Shown: positions 27,458-37,324 of the stretch, piece after piece
Numbering within the stretch: position 1 is the stretch's first letter
Layout: each line of letters starts with the position of its first letter
From: Pseudomonas sp. TH10
GTDB taxonomy: Bacteria > Pseudomonadota > Gammaproteobacteria > Pseudomonadales > Pseudomonadaceae
Length of the DNA: 50,981 nt
Direction: 5' to 3'
Assembly (NCBI RefSeq): GCF_016651255.1
Contig: NZ_JAEKEG010000103.1
Span: forward strand, 1-50,981
The notes under the pieces: generated by a model
The model's input: the letters and a program-made list of their open reading frames with translations, nothing else
Told to the model about the DNA's origin: nothing
Databases searched by the model: none
Made by a program: the position numbers and the translations under genes

Positions 27458-28113
27458 TTACCAGCTCCCATAGGGGATTCCGTATTGTTCGACATAGCGT
27501 TTGGAGGCTTCAGATTGCGGGAAGTAACTTCCGCCGGAGAGCCCGAGAGCAGGCCCCTTGGGTTCTATCTCAGCCTGACCGCGTGCGACTTTGACTGGAT
27601 GCATACACTCATCAAGTACCCAGATTTGCACAACGCCGCCAGGTGCTAGGCCGAGCCTTACAGAAGCAATCTTTAATATCGAGGCCGTCTCGGGGAATTG
27701 TTGGCAATCCTTGCGCAACGCCGCGCGCATGACCTGCCGCGCACTTTCCGGTATCTCAATCCAGCCTTGATAGGTTTGCGGTTCGACCACCGACTGCCAG
27801 CGCACGTAAATCCGCACCGGCAGCTTTGCATCTCTGACATTCCTCTCGGTGCCTCCCCCTTTACTGCCCAGCCACGGGCCAGCTCAGTGCCATTTTTCCC
27901 TCCGCCGGCGGCCCACCCACTGCCAATTCGACGGTAAAAGTTCCCATCGACATCTACGGTGGCACTCTCCTCAACCCAGCCCCCCATCAAGTACGGCGTG
28001 ACAAAACCCAGCGCCCACGGCCCGGCATCCGGGTCCGAGCGCCCCCAAGAGAGACCCGAAGCCTGACAACCGCTGAGAAACAAAGCGCCTAACAAGATCC
28101 ATGGTGTTCGCAT
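27458..28113 (-). CDS. DUF3304 lipoprotein, presumed Tle1 immunity protein, copy B (one frameshift)
   Basis: Predicted lipoprotein of about 218 residues when repaired; signal peptide with lipobox LFLSGC, cysteine at residue 16. The N-terminal half ends GGGKNGTELARGWAVKG; a missing base in the run at 27855-27859 shifts to the second half, RIYVRWQSVVEPQTYQGWIE to the end EQYGIPYGSW. DUF3304 lipoproteins sit beside Tle1-type type VI phospholipases and are thought to block them in the periplasm (Tli1 in P. aeruginosa). Start context GGAGTCACGACT matches copy C. The unit length is about 790 bases. Confidence 0.7.
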
Positions 28114-28251
28114 AGTCGTGACTCCTAGTCGGGGACATGAGGATGCTGCACGCGGATCCCGTCCGTGGTGGGTGCATTAATGAGCTGTGGGGATGGAACC
28201 CATCATCGGATAGCGAAAGCCCGCCGAGTGGCGAGCTAAACCTACGACGAT

Positions 28252-28900
28252 TTACCAGCTGCCGTAGGGAATGCCATATTGTTCGATGTAACGTTTGGAG
28301 GCTTCCTGCATGGGGGATATCCAGATCGTCCAAGATCAGGACCCTTGGGCTCGATCTCAGCCTGACCGCGTGCGACTTTGACCGGATGCATACACTCATC
28401 AAGTACCCAGATTTGCACAACGCCGCCAGGTGCTAGGCCGAGCCTTACAGAAGCAATCTTTAATATCGAGGCCGTCTCGGGGAATTGTTGGCAATCCTTG
28501 CGCAACGCCGCGCGCATGACCTGCCGCGCACTTTCCGGTATCTCAATCCAGCCTTGATAGGTTTGCGGTTCGACCACCGATTGCCAGCGCACGTAAATCC
28601 GCACCGGCAGCTTTGCATCTCTGACATTCCTCTCGGTACCTCCCCCTTTACTGCCCAGCCACGAGCTCCTTTACTGCCGTTTTTTCCTCCACCGGCAGCG
28701 CCTCCACTGCCAATTCTACGAAACAGATTCCCATCGACATCGACGGTGGCGCTGTCCTCAACCCAACCATCCATCAAGTACGGCGTGACAAAACCCAGCG
28801 CCCACGGCCCGGCATCCGGGTCCAAGCGCCCCCAAGAGAGACCCGAAGCCTGACAACCGCTGAGAAACAAAGCTCCTAACAAGATCCATGGTGTTCGCAT
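28252..28900 (-). CDS. DUF3304 lipoprotein, presumed Tle1 immunity protein, copy C (two frameshifts)
   Basis: The copy next to the effector, about 216 residues when repaired. Same lipobox and domain order as copy B; it differs in the middle (NLFRRIGSGGAAGGGKNGSK) and near the end (YPPMQEASKRYIEQYG). Missing bases at 28642-28646 and 28312-28316 break the frame; the first break is at the same place as in copy B. Its ATG lies 12 bases after the effector stop with GGAGT between, so effector and immunity are probably co-translated. Most likely the working immunity gene. Confidence 0.72.
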
Positions 28901-28911
28901 AATCGTGACTC

Positions 28912-31900
28912 CTAGTCGGGGATATGGGGATGCTGCACGCGGATTCCGTCCGTCGTGGGGGCATTGAAATACAGTAGTCCGGCACTGGTCCTTGGCACGG
29001 AGCCACGCAGAATGGTGGGAGGATTCCAGTTGGCAGAGGTATGGATATACCTTAGTTTGAGCAGGTGCTCTTCCTCGGCTGTGGTGCTGTAGTCCCCCGC
29101 GATAAAGCGGTCACACAGTGCTTGAAGTTCCGCTGGAATTGCATGGCTCGAAAGATGCTCCCTGAACGGTATGAAACGCACTCCCTGTCGCTTAGCAAAC
29201 TCGTACATCACCCGCAGATACACCCGCGACAACTCGCCTCGCACGGATCGCTTGAGTTGCAATGCTGCATAAACGCGCTTGTAAGGGTTCATACGGTCCT
29301 GCTCAGAAGGTCGTAACCCCCGAACATACGGCGTCACGACCTCCAGCATTTCGGCCGGCCAGCCCTTGGCTTCCCACTGGGCTTTTGCCTGTTGCGCGTC
29401 ACGATAGATCGAGGTGTATTTAACGTCCGTGGTGACGGGAACATCCAGCGCCTGCATCGGGCTGACCAGCAAGAGTTCATCGGACTCAGGAAGTAACCAC
29501 CACCGATGTCAGAATGGACCCCGGGCAGCGTGTATTCAGGATGATCTGCTTTAACACGGGTCAAAGGGAAGTTGGCACGAACTTCATCGCGCGCGGCCAA
29601 TTGGACGACGTTGGGGAACAAGCTTCGGGGCAGGTGGAGTTTGATCCCCGGCGCCTTTTGGCTACGGATATAACCCAGGTTATCCAGCCCACCCACAGCA
29701 GCCACAGTATCGAACAGTCCGATAAAGCCCATCTCAATATCACGCTGGTAGTCACCGCTGAAGGTCTCGTGAAACGCTCGGCGATTTGTTTTGATGGTTT
29801 GCCCCAAGGGACCGTGCTGACCCAGCGCTACTTCGTTGGCAAAGTGCCGTGCTGCCGCTGCGCCACGGCTGAAACCAAAGGTGTCGAACGTCAGGTTGAG
29901 GATTTTAGAGTCCGGCTTGACTTGAATGAAACTGAAGATGATTCTTTCTATTTCACTAAAAGCCTGCTCTACCTTGCCGCTCACGCCTGTTGCACCACGG
30001 CCCATACCGGCGCCCATCAAACTATCCGCTTGGCCCGATGACGTACCGATGCCCTCTATGTAGAGCATTCGAAACAGCTGATGCTGCTCACCGGCGTCCT
30101 GAATCTCATTCAGGAGCAAAATACAAATCACTGAGCTTTTTGATGTTTGACTCGTCGTTCGCATAGCTGCTGTCCCGATCACTCATGTACGGTTTACAAG
30201 TCGCATCCAGGTCTGCGGGTTTGATGGGGTGGCTTGCACCACACAGCAGACCGAGCGCACCGTTGTTCGCATTGTTGAGCGTGCCATCGAAAAACACGCC
30301 AATACGCAGGGTGATGCCAGCGGGTGGTGCTTCCTCCGACGCTTCCAGTTCCTCCTCTTCTTCCTCCTCCTCTGGATCGGAGCTGCCCGCAACAACGGTT
30401 GATGCGGGCGTGGACGGCGGATTGGCGATAGTCGCCTGGGTTGCGCCAACCGGCACCTGTGCGGCCTGAAGCGAAGGAACACCTGCTACAGGTGCCCCAC
30501 CCTCAACAATGTCCACGCTGCTAAAAATGCCCCTGAGTTGATCACGATATGTTGACCACCCGCCGCAAGCGTCAGGCTCATGCCGGCATCGATCACCACA
30601 TTGGTCGCGGTGACATGGGCTTGGGATCCAGCCTGAATGACCAACGTGCCGCTCGCGGTGGTACTGCTGTTGCCAGTGATGGAAATCAGGTCATTGCCAC
30701 CGATCAGCGTGTTGCGCTCGCCGTGGGTGGTGTGCTGCTCGTTGCCCTGGACAAGGCTGGTGCTGTGGTTATCGACCTGTTCAAAGCGGTCACGCCCAAT
30801 CAGGCTACGACTGTCCTGAGTGATCTGCTCACGGCGGTCCTGGCCGATCTGGGTCTCACTGTCGTTGAGGATCAACTGTTTCAGGTCGCGCTGGGCACGC
30901 AGGTAGATCTGCTCCTGTCCGGCGCGGTCTTCAATTGACAGTTCGTTGTAGCCGCCATTGCGCGGCGAGCTGTCACTGCGCAGCACGGTTCGGGTCTTAT
31001 TCGCCGGCAAGGGATACGGCACAGGCATGACCTTATTGGACACGCAACCGGTGATCAACGGATCATCGGGGTTACCCTCCAGGTAGGTGACCACCACTTC
31101 CATACCGATGCGCGGGATCGTTACCGCGCCAAAGCTTTCTCCAGCCCAGCTCGATGAGACCCGCAGCCAACAACTGCTCTTTTCACTGCCACGCTCGCTC
31201 CGGTCCCAATGGAACTCGACTTTCACCCGACCGTATTCATCACAATAAATCTCTTCCCCGGCTGGACCAGTGACCCGCGCCGTCTGGCTGACCAGTACCG
31301 ACGGGCGCGTGACCAGCGGTGGACGATAGAACACGTCCCAGGGAATGGCGCTAAAGCTGTTGCGGTAGCCTTGGGTGAAGCCATCCTCTGGCTTGACATC
31401 GCTGCTGATGGACTCTTCCAGCACCTGCGGCTGCTTGCCTTCGTGCTGCACACCGAGCAGTAACCACAAGGCGTTACAGGACGAACGCGGATGCTCGCTC
31501 AGCGTGAAAAAATGCCCGCTGCGCAGGTTCGGCTGATCACTTTTACCTTCGGTCAACTGGTAGTCAGCGCGGTGCCGCTCCAGAGCCTGACGGGCCAGCT
31601 GGCGGCCGCGCCGCTTACTGTCGATCAACAGTGGCGAACGGTAGTCCTCCAGCGCCGGGTTGAATTGCGCGCTGCACTGGCCTTCCAGCAACAGGCTGGG
31701 GCGGGTGAAGTCGTAATGGTGGCGGGTGACCTTGCTGGTCCGGGTGCTGAAACGTTGGCTGAAATGCCGCACCACCGGATGATCGGCCACTTGGCCACTA
31801 CCTTGCTGGTACGGCGTGGTCCCGAGGGTAGGAAAGAAAGTCTGATCGTCAGTGAAGACCAGATGATGCCCCTGTGGACTGTGCTGATGGTGCCAGGCCA

Positions 31901-32392
31901 TGCCCTCTTCACTACACAGGCGCTGGACAAACTGGAAATCACTTTCTCCGTACTGGGTGCAGTATTCGCGTGCTGGGCTGCTGCTGACATGAAAGGTATA
32001 GGCATCGGCCAAAATGCCGTGGCCCTTGAGGACCTGGGCAATGATTTGCGCGACCGTCAGTTGCTGAAAAATCCGTTGCTGGTGGCAGAACTGCAAGTAG
32101 TGCAGGGCCGGGACCAGTGTCAGGTGATAACGAGTCAAGCGTGGACCGGCGTCGCCCACCCACACATCTTCGATGCAGCCATGCAGACCTTCGCCATTGA
32201 GGCCAAATTGAAGAAACGCCGGTTGTCTGAGCAAGCCTTCCAGATCGATATCGGGGCGCTGGCTGACCAGCTCCAACTGCAGCGCATACAAGCTGCTGAG
32301 AGTCTCACTGCCGTGAAACGCCAGCACTTTAAAGTCATGGCGCACCGCGAGATCAGCAGGTCGAACTGCGCGGTATTGGCCGAAGCGAACAT
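28912..32392 (-). CDS. vgrG: Type VI spike protein VgrG fused to a Tle1-type phospholipase domain (four frameshifts)
   Basis: About 1160 residues when repaired. Residues 1 to about 620 are VgrG: MFASANTAQFDLLIS, the gp27-like part, CDEYGRVKVEFHWDRSERGS and EVVVTYLEGNPDDPLITG. The frame then runs through GGIFSSVDIVEGGAPVAGVP, an acidic linker with eight glutamates, and a DUF2235 domain: GVFFDGTLNN, the nucleophile elbow TFGFSRGAAA, an aspartate in GLFDTVAAVGG and a histidine in PGVHSDIGGGY, the Tle1 triad pattern. Breaks: 32345 (missing G), 30530-30533 (missing G on the gene strand), 30118-30121 (extra T on the gene strand) and 29491 (missing T on the gene strand). As read literally, VgrG would stop at 30486 and the effector would start at GTG 30516 without a ribosome site. 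AAGGA precedes ATG 32392. The enzyme would attack phospholipids in the target cell periplasm. Confidence 0.75.
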
Positions 32393-32554
32393 AAGCGTGT
32401 CCTTGGTCGAAAGTTAGAGTCCGTTGAAATGAACGCCAAGTCCTGCACCCGCTGACCGCAGGTACAGAGCATGACCACACGCGGCTGAACGTCTCAGCCA
32501 CGCGCAGCGCCCGACGCTGTCGCAACAGGCCGGGCCGAGGCGGGTCGCTCAGGT

Positions 32555-33073
32555 TTAGCCGGCGACAGGGGTGCGCCAGTCATCGGAGCCGGAAGTGCCG
32601 CAGACTTCATGGGTCCAGGTGATCTTGCGGTAGGTGAAGTGCACGTCTTCCAGGTGAGTGAAGTGCGAATTCGCTGGATCCTGGCAGTTGAGCATGTAGT
32701 CCTTGATGTCGACGATGATCGCGTCTTCCAGCTTGGTGGTGTAGTAGTGCTCCTGCGTGCCCGCAGCCGAGGTGCGGTACCACTGGATTTCGATCGAGGT
32801 CAGACGCTCGCCGGAAGTCAAGGCGGCCAACAGCAGTGGCGAGGCCTTGTCGAAGACCTTGGTAATGACCACTGGCTTGTGCACACGTTGACCGGTCGGC
32901 TGGCCCGACTGCGGGTCACGCGGGATGATCACTTCGTGGCTGAAGCCTTGCACCATGACCTGGTCTTCGTGACCTTCCTGATAGGTATTGCCAACGGAAT
33001 CGGCGGTGAATGCGCCGGCGGTGATCAGGCCTTGTTTGGTGCCGGTGATGGACATGTAAGCGGGTGTAGCCAT
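32555..33073 (-). CDS. hcp: Type VI secretion tube protein Hcp
   Basis: 172 residues, intact. MATPAYMSITGTKQGLITAG and VGNTYQEGHEDQVMVQGFSH are standard Hcp1-family starts; TGQRVHKPVVITKVFDKASP and LEDVHFTYRKITWTHE follow. Forms the secreted tube rings and receptors for effectors. It is upstream of vgrG with a 162-base gap, so hcp, the spike and the immunity genes make a compact orphan module; no sheath, baseplate or ClpV genes are nearby, so it depends on a main T6SS elsewhere. A GGAGCATCACC sequence precedes the ATG. Confidence 0.92.
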   Translation of the reverse strand: MATPAYMSITGTKQGLITAGAFTADSVGNTYQEGHEDQVMVQGFSHEVIIPRDPQSGQPTGQRVHKPVVITKVFDKASPLLLAALTSGERLTSIEIQWYRTSAAGTQEHYYTTKLEDAIIVDIKDYMLNCQDPANSHFTHLEDVHFTYRKITWTHEVCGTSGSDDWRTPVAG

Positions 33074-33484
33074 GGTGATGCTCCTTGCTGGATAAAGGGG
33101 ACCTCAGAGGCCGAATTGCCTGCCAAGGCCTGACTTAACAGATCAAGGTTTATGCCAAGTTTAAAATATCGTTAAATTACAATGAGATAGATTTATTTTT
33201 GCTATAAGGCTCATTTTTTAGTGCGCAACTTCTTGCGCAACTTTTTCGGAAAAGTGCGCAACTTCTTGCGCAGTAGTGCGCAAGAAGTTGCGCACCACGC
33301 CTCATCCCCACTACAAAGTATTTTCGCTACTACCGCGTCAATTGAATTACGTAAAAAGGTCCCCATTGCGCTCTCTATCACGGGGCATAGTTTGGCCCCT
33401 AGGCTGTTCATCCAGCACCAGCCTGGCGATAAAGCAGTTGCGAGTTGTGTTCAAAGGAATAGAAGCATTTGCAGGTGATCAAGG
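33074..33484. other. AT-rich intergenic region with long hairpin
   Basis: The hcp promoter side (33130-33220) is strongly AT-rich compared with the rest of the window. It is followed by the repeated palindrome at 33221-33295. No gene is supported here. Confidence 0.4.
33221..33295. repeat. Three copies of a 19-base sequence, two forming a long perfect hairpin
   Basis: GTGCGCAACTTCTTGCGCA occurs at 33221 and 33254 and inverted (TGCGCAAGAAGTTGCGCAC) at 33277. The last two pair with a four-base loop (GTAG). Each copy is itself an imperfect palindrome. Different from the REP classes elsewhere in the window. Confidence 0.8.
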
Positions 33485-33763
33485 ATGTATATTTACGAAA
33501 TGATTCAAGCATCACCAAACATTGAAGTTAAAGCGAAGGAACATTGGGGAAATGAAGCCGCAGGTTATCTACAGAATGTGGTTAACGCTCATGCCGAGGA
33601 TGGCTGCGCGTTCTATCGATCGACACTATCGGCGTTTCCGTCAAGCCTGGTTGTTTCGATGCGTTATTGGGGAAGAAAAATGGAGCCTGACCGCGGGGGC
33701 GTGTGCCACACGGCATCCCGCGGATCAGGCGAAACTGCGACGCAAACGCATGTTGATAAATAA
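33485..33763 (+). CDS. Hypothetical small protein, doubtful
   Basis: Open frame of 92 codons starting MYIYEMIQASPNIEVKAKEH and containing GNEAAGYLQNVVNAHAEDGC. The first 60 residues look protein-like; the end (RGGVCHTASRGSGETATQ) does not, and another frame (VIGEEKWSLTAGACATR) looks better from about 33660, so a frameshift is possible. AGG lies 10 or more bases upstream. No family recognised; it lies between the type VI module and alkA. Confidence 0.25.
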   Translation: MYIYEMIQASPNIEVKAKEHWGNEAAGYLQNVVNAHAEDGCAFYRSTLSAFPSSLVVSMRYWGRKMEPDRGGVCHTASRGSGETATQTHVDK

Positions 33764-33784
33764 ACCCGGCCTATTTGCCGGGTA
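33758..33784 (-). terminator. Probable terminator of ada-alkA
   Basis: On the minus strand ACCCGGC-aaatag-GCCGGGT followed by TTATTTATC; the stem overlaps the last alkA codons. Confidence 0.6.
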
Positions 33785-34396
33785 CCCGCCACAAGTACCA
33801 GCAAGCCACTGTCCGATAAGGTTTCCAGTCAAGCCCGATCTCAATCATCTGCCGGCGAGTAGGCTGCACCTCCAAACCCTTCAACCGCCGATACCCCTCA
33901 CGCACCCCGAAGTCATCCGCCGGCAGAATATCCGGGCGCTCAAGGCCGTAGATCAGCAGCATCTCCACGGTCCAGCGGCCAACCCCGCGCAGGGTGATCA
34001 AGCGCTCGATCAGCGCTTCATCGTCCATCACCCGCGCGGTGTTGTAATCGGGCACCACGCCACTCACCGCCGCTTCGGCGATGCCCTGAATGGTCGCTAT
34101 CTTGCTTGCCGAAAAACCGCAGCTGCGCAGCGCGTCAAAATCAGTCGCGATGATCTGCTCCGGGCGCGGAAAATTTCCTGGGGGAATAACGCCAGTAAAC
34201 GCCCGACGATCGCGTCGCCGGCCCTGGCATGCAGTTGTTGGTAGGCAATCGAGCGCACCAGGGATTCATAGGGATCCCGTGTTGGGTGTGGCTTGTGCAG
34301 GCAAGGACCAACGGTGGCGATGTGTCGGCGCCAGTCATCATCGATGCCGGCCAGAAACTCGCTGGCAGCCGACCACGCGTCGGGCAGGGCGCTCAT
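33771..34396 (-). CDS. alkA: DNA-3-methyladenine glycosylase II, AlkA-like (one frameshift)
   Basis: Base-excision repair glycosylase that removes alkylated purines, about 208 residues when repaired. Starts MSALPDAWSAASEFLAGIDD; helix-hairpin-helix LITLRGVGRWTVEMLLIYGL and the catalytic aspartate in LPADDFGVREGYRRL are clear. A missing base at 34174-34176 breaks FPQE-NFPRPEQIIATDF. It lacks the N-terminal AlkA domain of E. coli, as is common for short HhH-GPD proteins. Its ATG overlaps the ada stop by four-base ATGA, so both repair genes are co-expressed, probably under Ada control. Confidence 0.82.
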
Positions 34397-35496
34397 GCTT
34401 CTTCGCGCGCCATGCCCGGCAGGCTCAACTGGCTGAGCTGCAGTGCCGCGTTCTCCAGGCGCAGCAGGAATGCCTTGCGCGGCTGGCCGCCGCCGTAGCC
34501 AGTCAACGAGCCATCGGCGCCGATCACCCGGTGGCAAGGGACGACGATGGAGACCCGGTTGTGCCCGTTGGCCAGGCCGACGGCGCGGCTGGCGCCGGGC
34601 TTGCCGAGAATCGCGGCAATGGCGCCATAGGTACTGGTCTGGCCGTAGGGGATTTTCACCAGCTCGGCCCACACTTGCCTGGAAAATTCGCTGCCTGGCA
34701 GATGCAGCGCGACCCTGAATTCGCAGAGCTTGCCCGCAAAGTATTGCGCCAGTTCGTCTTCGATCTGGCGCAAATGGGCGTTGTGCCCGGGCGCTATCAC
34801 GTAGCCATAGCGGTTTTGCAGCGCTTCAAGCTCCCGGGTCAGTGCCGGTCGGTCAAGAAACTCAAGCATCACCAGCCCGCGCCGCTCCGCCATGGCGATC
34901 ATCGGCCCCAGGGGCGTGGTCAGGCGGGTGAAGAGCAGGGGCTCACTGTCGGCTGCTTTGCCTGGGGTGATGTGGAATGACTTTTGAAACGCGTCGCGAA
35001 AACCGCTCAGGGATTCATATCCCGAATCGAACGCCGCGTGGTCGATGGACTCACCCTGGCGAATGCCGCCCAGCGCCATGCCCAATCTGCGGGTGCGTAG
35101 CCACGCGTGGAAGGTCATGCCGAAATGTTGTTTGAACCAGCGCCGAAGCTTCAACGGCTCGATGCCCTCGGCCAGCAGTTGCGCATCGGACCATTGTCGC
35201 TCCGGGGTGGCGTCTACCGCGCCCAGTAGCCTTTGCACCCAGTCCGGGGCAATGGCCGCAGCGTCCAGTGGCTTGCAGCGCAGGCAGGCACGATAGCCCG
35301 CCGACAGGCATTCATCGGCATGGGCGAAGAACTCGACATTCTCCGGTTTCGGTTTGCGCGCCGTGCAGCTGGGACGGCAAAAGATGCCGGTGGTCTTGAC
35401 CGCGGTAAAGAACACCCCCTCGTAGGCGGTGTCACGTTCAAGCATGGCGCGGACCATCTCGTTGCGGGGCGGTAAGGAAGCGTTTTGTAGGTTCAT
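34393..35496 (-). CDS. ada: Ada: methylated-DNA repair protein and adaptive response activator
   Basis: 367 residues. N-terminal zinc/methyl-acceptor domain with VKTTGIFCRPSCTARKP and ACLRCKPLD (four cysteines), AraC-type helix-turn-helix (LRRWFKQHFGMTFHAWLRTR, then SGYESLSGFRDAFQKSF), and C-terminal O6-methylguanine methyltransferase with the acceptor cysteine in VVPCHRVIG. Methylation of the N-terminal cysteine turns Ada into an activator of its own operon, which here includes alkA. ATG 35496 was chosen; an in-frame start at 35634 adds a low-complexity proline/alanine stretch not expected in Ada. Confidence 0.9.
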   Translation of the reverse strand: MNLQNASLPPRNEMVRAMLERDTAYEGVFFTAVKTTGIFCRPSCTARKPKPENVEFFAHADECLSAGYRACLRCKPLDAAAIAPDWVQRLLGAVDATPERQWSDAQLLAEGIEPLKLRRWFKQHFGMTFHAWLRTRRLGMALGGIRQGESIDHAAFDSGYESLSGFRDAFQKSFHITPGKAADSEPLLFTRLTTPLGPMIAMAERRGLVMLEFLDRPALTRELEALQNRYGYVIAPGHNAHLRQIEDELAQYFAGKLCEFRVALHLPGSEFSRQVWAELVKIPYGQTSTYGAIAAILGKPGASRAVGLANGHNRVSIVVPCHRVIGADGSLTGYGGGQPRKAFLLRLENAALQLSQLSLPGMAREEA

Positions 35497-35679
35497 GGCG
35501 TGAGCATAGGGGGCGTCGCGCCGGGGCTCCACCGGTAAATCGACAAAGAATTCGCCCGGAGCGTCAGGAGTGCTCCCGGCGGCAGGTGCGTGCGCCTGCC
35601 CAGGGGTGTTTTGTTCAATACTCGGGGCTGGCAATTTCTTAGTCTGGGGGCCAATTCAACCGAGTGGAAGAGGTTTGCG

Positions 35680-36266
35680 ATGAGTTTGATTGTTTCCATG
35701 GCCGCGTTTGCGCTGGTGGCTTCGATCACCCCCGGGCCGGTGAATATTGTGGCCTTGAGTTCCGGCGCGCAGTTTGGCCTGCGCGCCAGCCAACGGCATG
35801 TTCTGGGCGCCACGTTGGGTTTCGTGGTGTTACTGGTGTTGATGGGGCTGGGGTTGCATGAAGTGTTGCAGCGCTGGCCGGCGCTGACGCAGGTGGTGCG
35901 ACTGGCGGGTGTGGCATTCCTGCTGTTCATGGCCTGGAAACTGGCGGCCGACGATGGCCAGGTCGATACTGCGAGGTCGACCCGCGCGCCCTCGATGCTG
36001 TATGGCGCGATCATGCAGTGGCTCAACCCGAAAGCCTGGCTGGCCTGCGTGGCGGGCATGGGCGCGTTTGTCGCTGACGGTGAGGCACGGCTGGTCTGGC
36101 AATTTGCGGCGGTGTACCTGGTGATCTGTTATCTGTCGGTTGGGTGCTGGGCCTACGCCGGGACTTTTTGCGCGGGTATCTGAACAACCCGCGGGGGATG
36201 CGCCTGTTCAATCGGGCGATGGCGGCCTTGCTGGTGATGAGTGCGGGTTATCTGCTGTTGCCTTGA
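35680..36266 (+). CDS. LysE-family exporter (one frameshift)
   Basis: Inner-membrane amino acid/metabolite exporter of about 195 residues when repaired, with about five or six membrane segments. The family motif is visible as ASITPGPVNIVALSSGAQFG near the start. A missing T in the run at 36165-36169 truncates the literal frame at 36183; the repaired end reads FLRGYLNNPRGMRLFNRAMA to LLLP and stops at 36264-36266. GAAGAGG precedes ATG 35680. It converges on the AraC gene with a 19-base overlap of coding ends. Substrate unknown. Confidence 0.78.
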
Positions 36267-37090
36267 TATTGGCCGGGCGTAGCGGCGAGGTGGTGTTTGA
36301 ACGCACGCTGAAAATGCGCCTGATCGGAAAATCCCGCTTCAAGCGCCACATCGGCAATCAACTTGCCGCTGCGCAGACGGTCCTGGGCAAACTGGATGCG
36401 GCGATTGATCAGGAAGGCGTGGGGCGTCATCCCATAATGTTGTTTGAACGCGCGGATCAGATACGACGGCGATAACTGGGCGGCCGCGCATATGTCTTCA
36501 AGCTTGAGCAACCGAGTGCAGTGGTCGCGAATGAAATCCGCTGCACGTTCCAGCTTGAAGTTGGGCTCGCGCAGCGCTTGCCCGGCCGGGTTCAGCCGCA
36601 GCTGCAGGTCGCTGAAAAACTCCACCAGGACGCTGTGTTTGTGCAGGTGGTCCTGCTGCGGATCGATCAGCGCCTCATACACCCCGATCAGTCCCTCAAA
36701 CAGGCTGGTATCGCGCACGTGCGTAAGGGAAAAGCGGCGAAACGCCAGGTCGGGGCTGAAGCCCAGTTGGTGCTGCAGATCGGTAAGCCAGGCCGTGTCG
36801 ACATAAAACATCAGGTACGACCAGGGCTCATCGTCGATGGGATTGCAGGCGTGCACGTCGCCAGGGTTCATCAGCACGACGGTGCCGGCGCTGACTTGCG
36901 AGTGCGCTTGATCGTGGAGATAGGTACTGCGTCCAGCCGTGATCGCACCGATGGAAAAATGCGCGTGGGAATGGCGCGTATAACACACCTCGCGACCGTC
37001 GGCGATGGAACGCGCTTCGATAAAGGGCAGGGCATCATCGCGCCAGAACAGCGGACGCTGATCTTCATTCCTGGCAACCGCGCGCTTCAT
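36248..37090 (-). CDS. AraC-family transcription regulator
   Basis: 280 residues: an N-terminal cupin sensing domain (HSHAHFSIGAITAGRSTYLH, VVLMNPGDVHACNP) and a C-terminal double helix-turn-helix (LEDICAAAQLSPSYLIRAFK; LIADVALEAGFSDQAHFQRA). Such AraC proteins are usual neighbours of LysE exporters and probably control the one converging on it. ATG 37090 (MKRAVARNEDQRP) was chosen over the in-frame start at 37141, which lacks a ribosome site. Confidence 0.83.
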   Translation of the reverse strand: MKRAVARNEDQRPLFWRDDALPFIEARSIADGREVCYTRHSHAHFSIGAITAGRSTYLHDQAHSQVSAGTVVLMNPGDVHACNPIDDEPWSYLMFYVDTAWLTDLQHQLGFSPDLAFRRFSLTHVRDTSLFEGLIGVYEALIDPQQDHLHKHSVLVEFFSDLQLRLNPAGQALREPNFKLERAADFIRDHCTRLLKLEDICAAAQLSPSYLIRAFKQHYGMTPHAFLINRRIQFAQDRLRSGKLIADVALEAGFSDQAHFQRAFKHHLAATPGQYQGNSR

Positions 37091-37324
37091 GTTCGAATCC
37101 TTGGCAGGTGAGTCGTTGAGTGTAATGGCTCCGGCGGCCAAAGGCTCGGTCTGGCGAATATGTATGGCATAGTCATTCGGACAACTTTTGGAGTCAAATC
37201 GACCTCAGTAAACGATTGTCATTATGACTTGATGCGCTCCATCTCATTGATTTTCAAGGCGCAGGAAGCTGGCACGAGACTTGATATATCTCTCGTACCC
37301 GAACAACGTCAGGAGTACCGGAAA

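Larger units (their letters stand above)
27000..28990. repeat. Triplicated effector-end plus immunity-gene unit, period about 790
   Basis: Starts of the three lipoprotein genes are at 27319, 28113 and 28900. Before each start the sequence encodes the effector C-terminus: PTTDGIRVQHPHIPD-stop at the real gene and near-identical but orphan versions at 28125-28175 and 27330-27390. The repeat unit is therefore the effector 3' end joined to one immunity gene. Confidence 0.8.

Noticed and set aside
30330..30385. GAG/GAA run as a microsatellite of special function
   Set aside because: It encodes a short acidic linker between the VgrG and lipase domains, which explains it without a further role.
26966..33484. 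Search for transposase, integrase or tRNA attachment site bounding the type VI module
   Set aside because: None was recognised; acquisition by transfer is suggested only by AT-rich flank and repeat structure.
33522..34244. 240-codon plus-strand frame overlapping alkA
   Set aside because: Most of it is antisense to the clear alkA coding frame; only the first part is outside.
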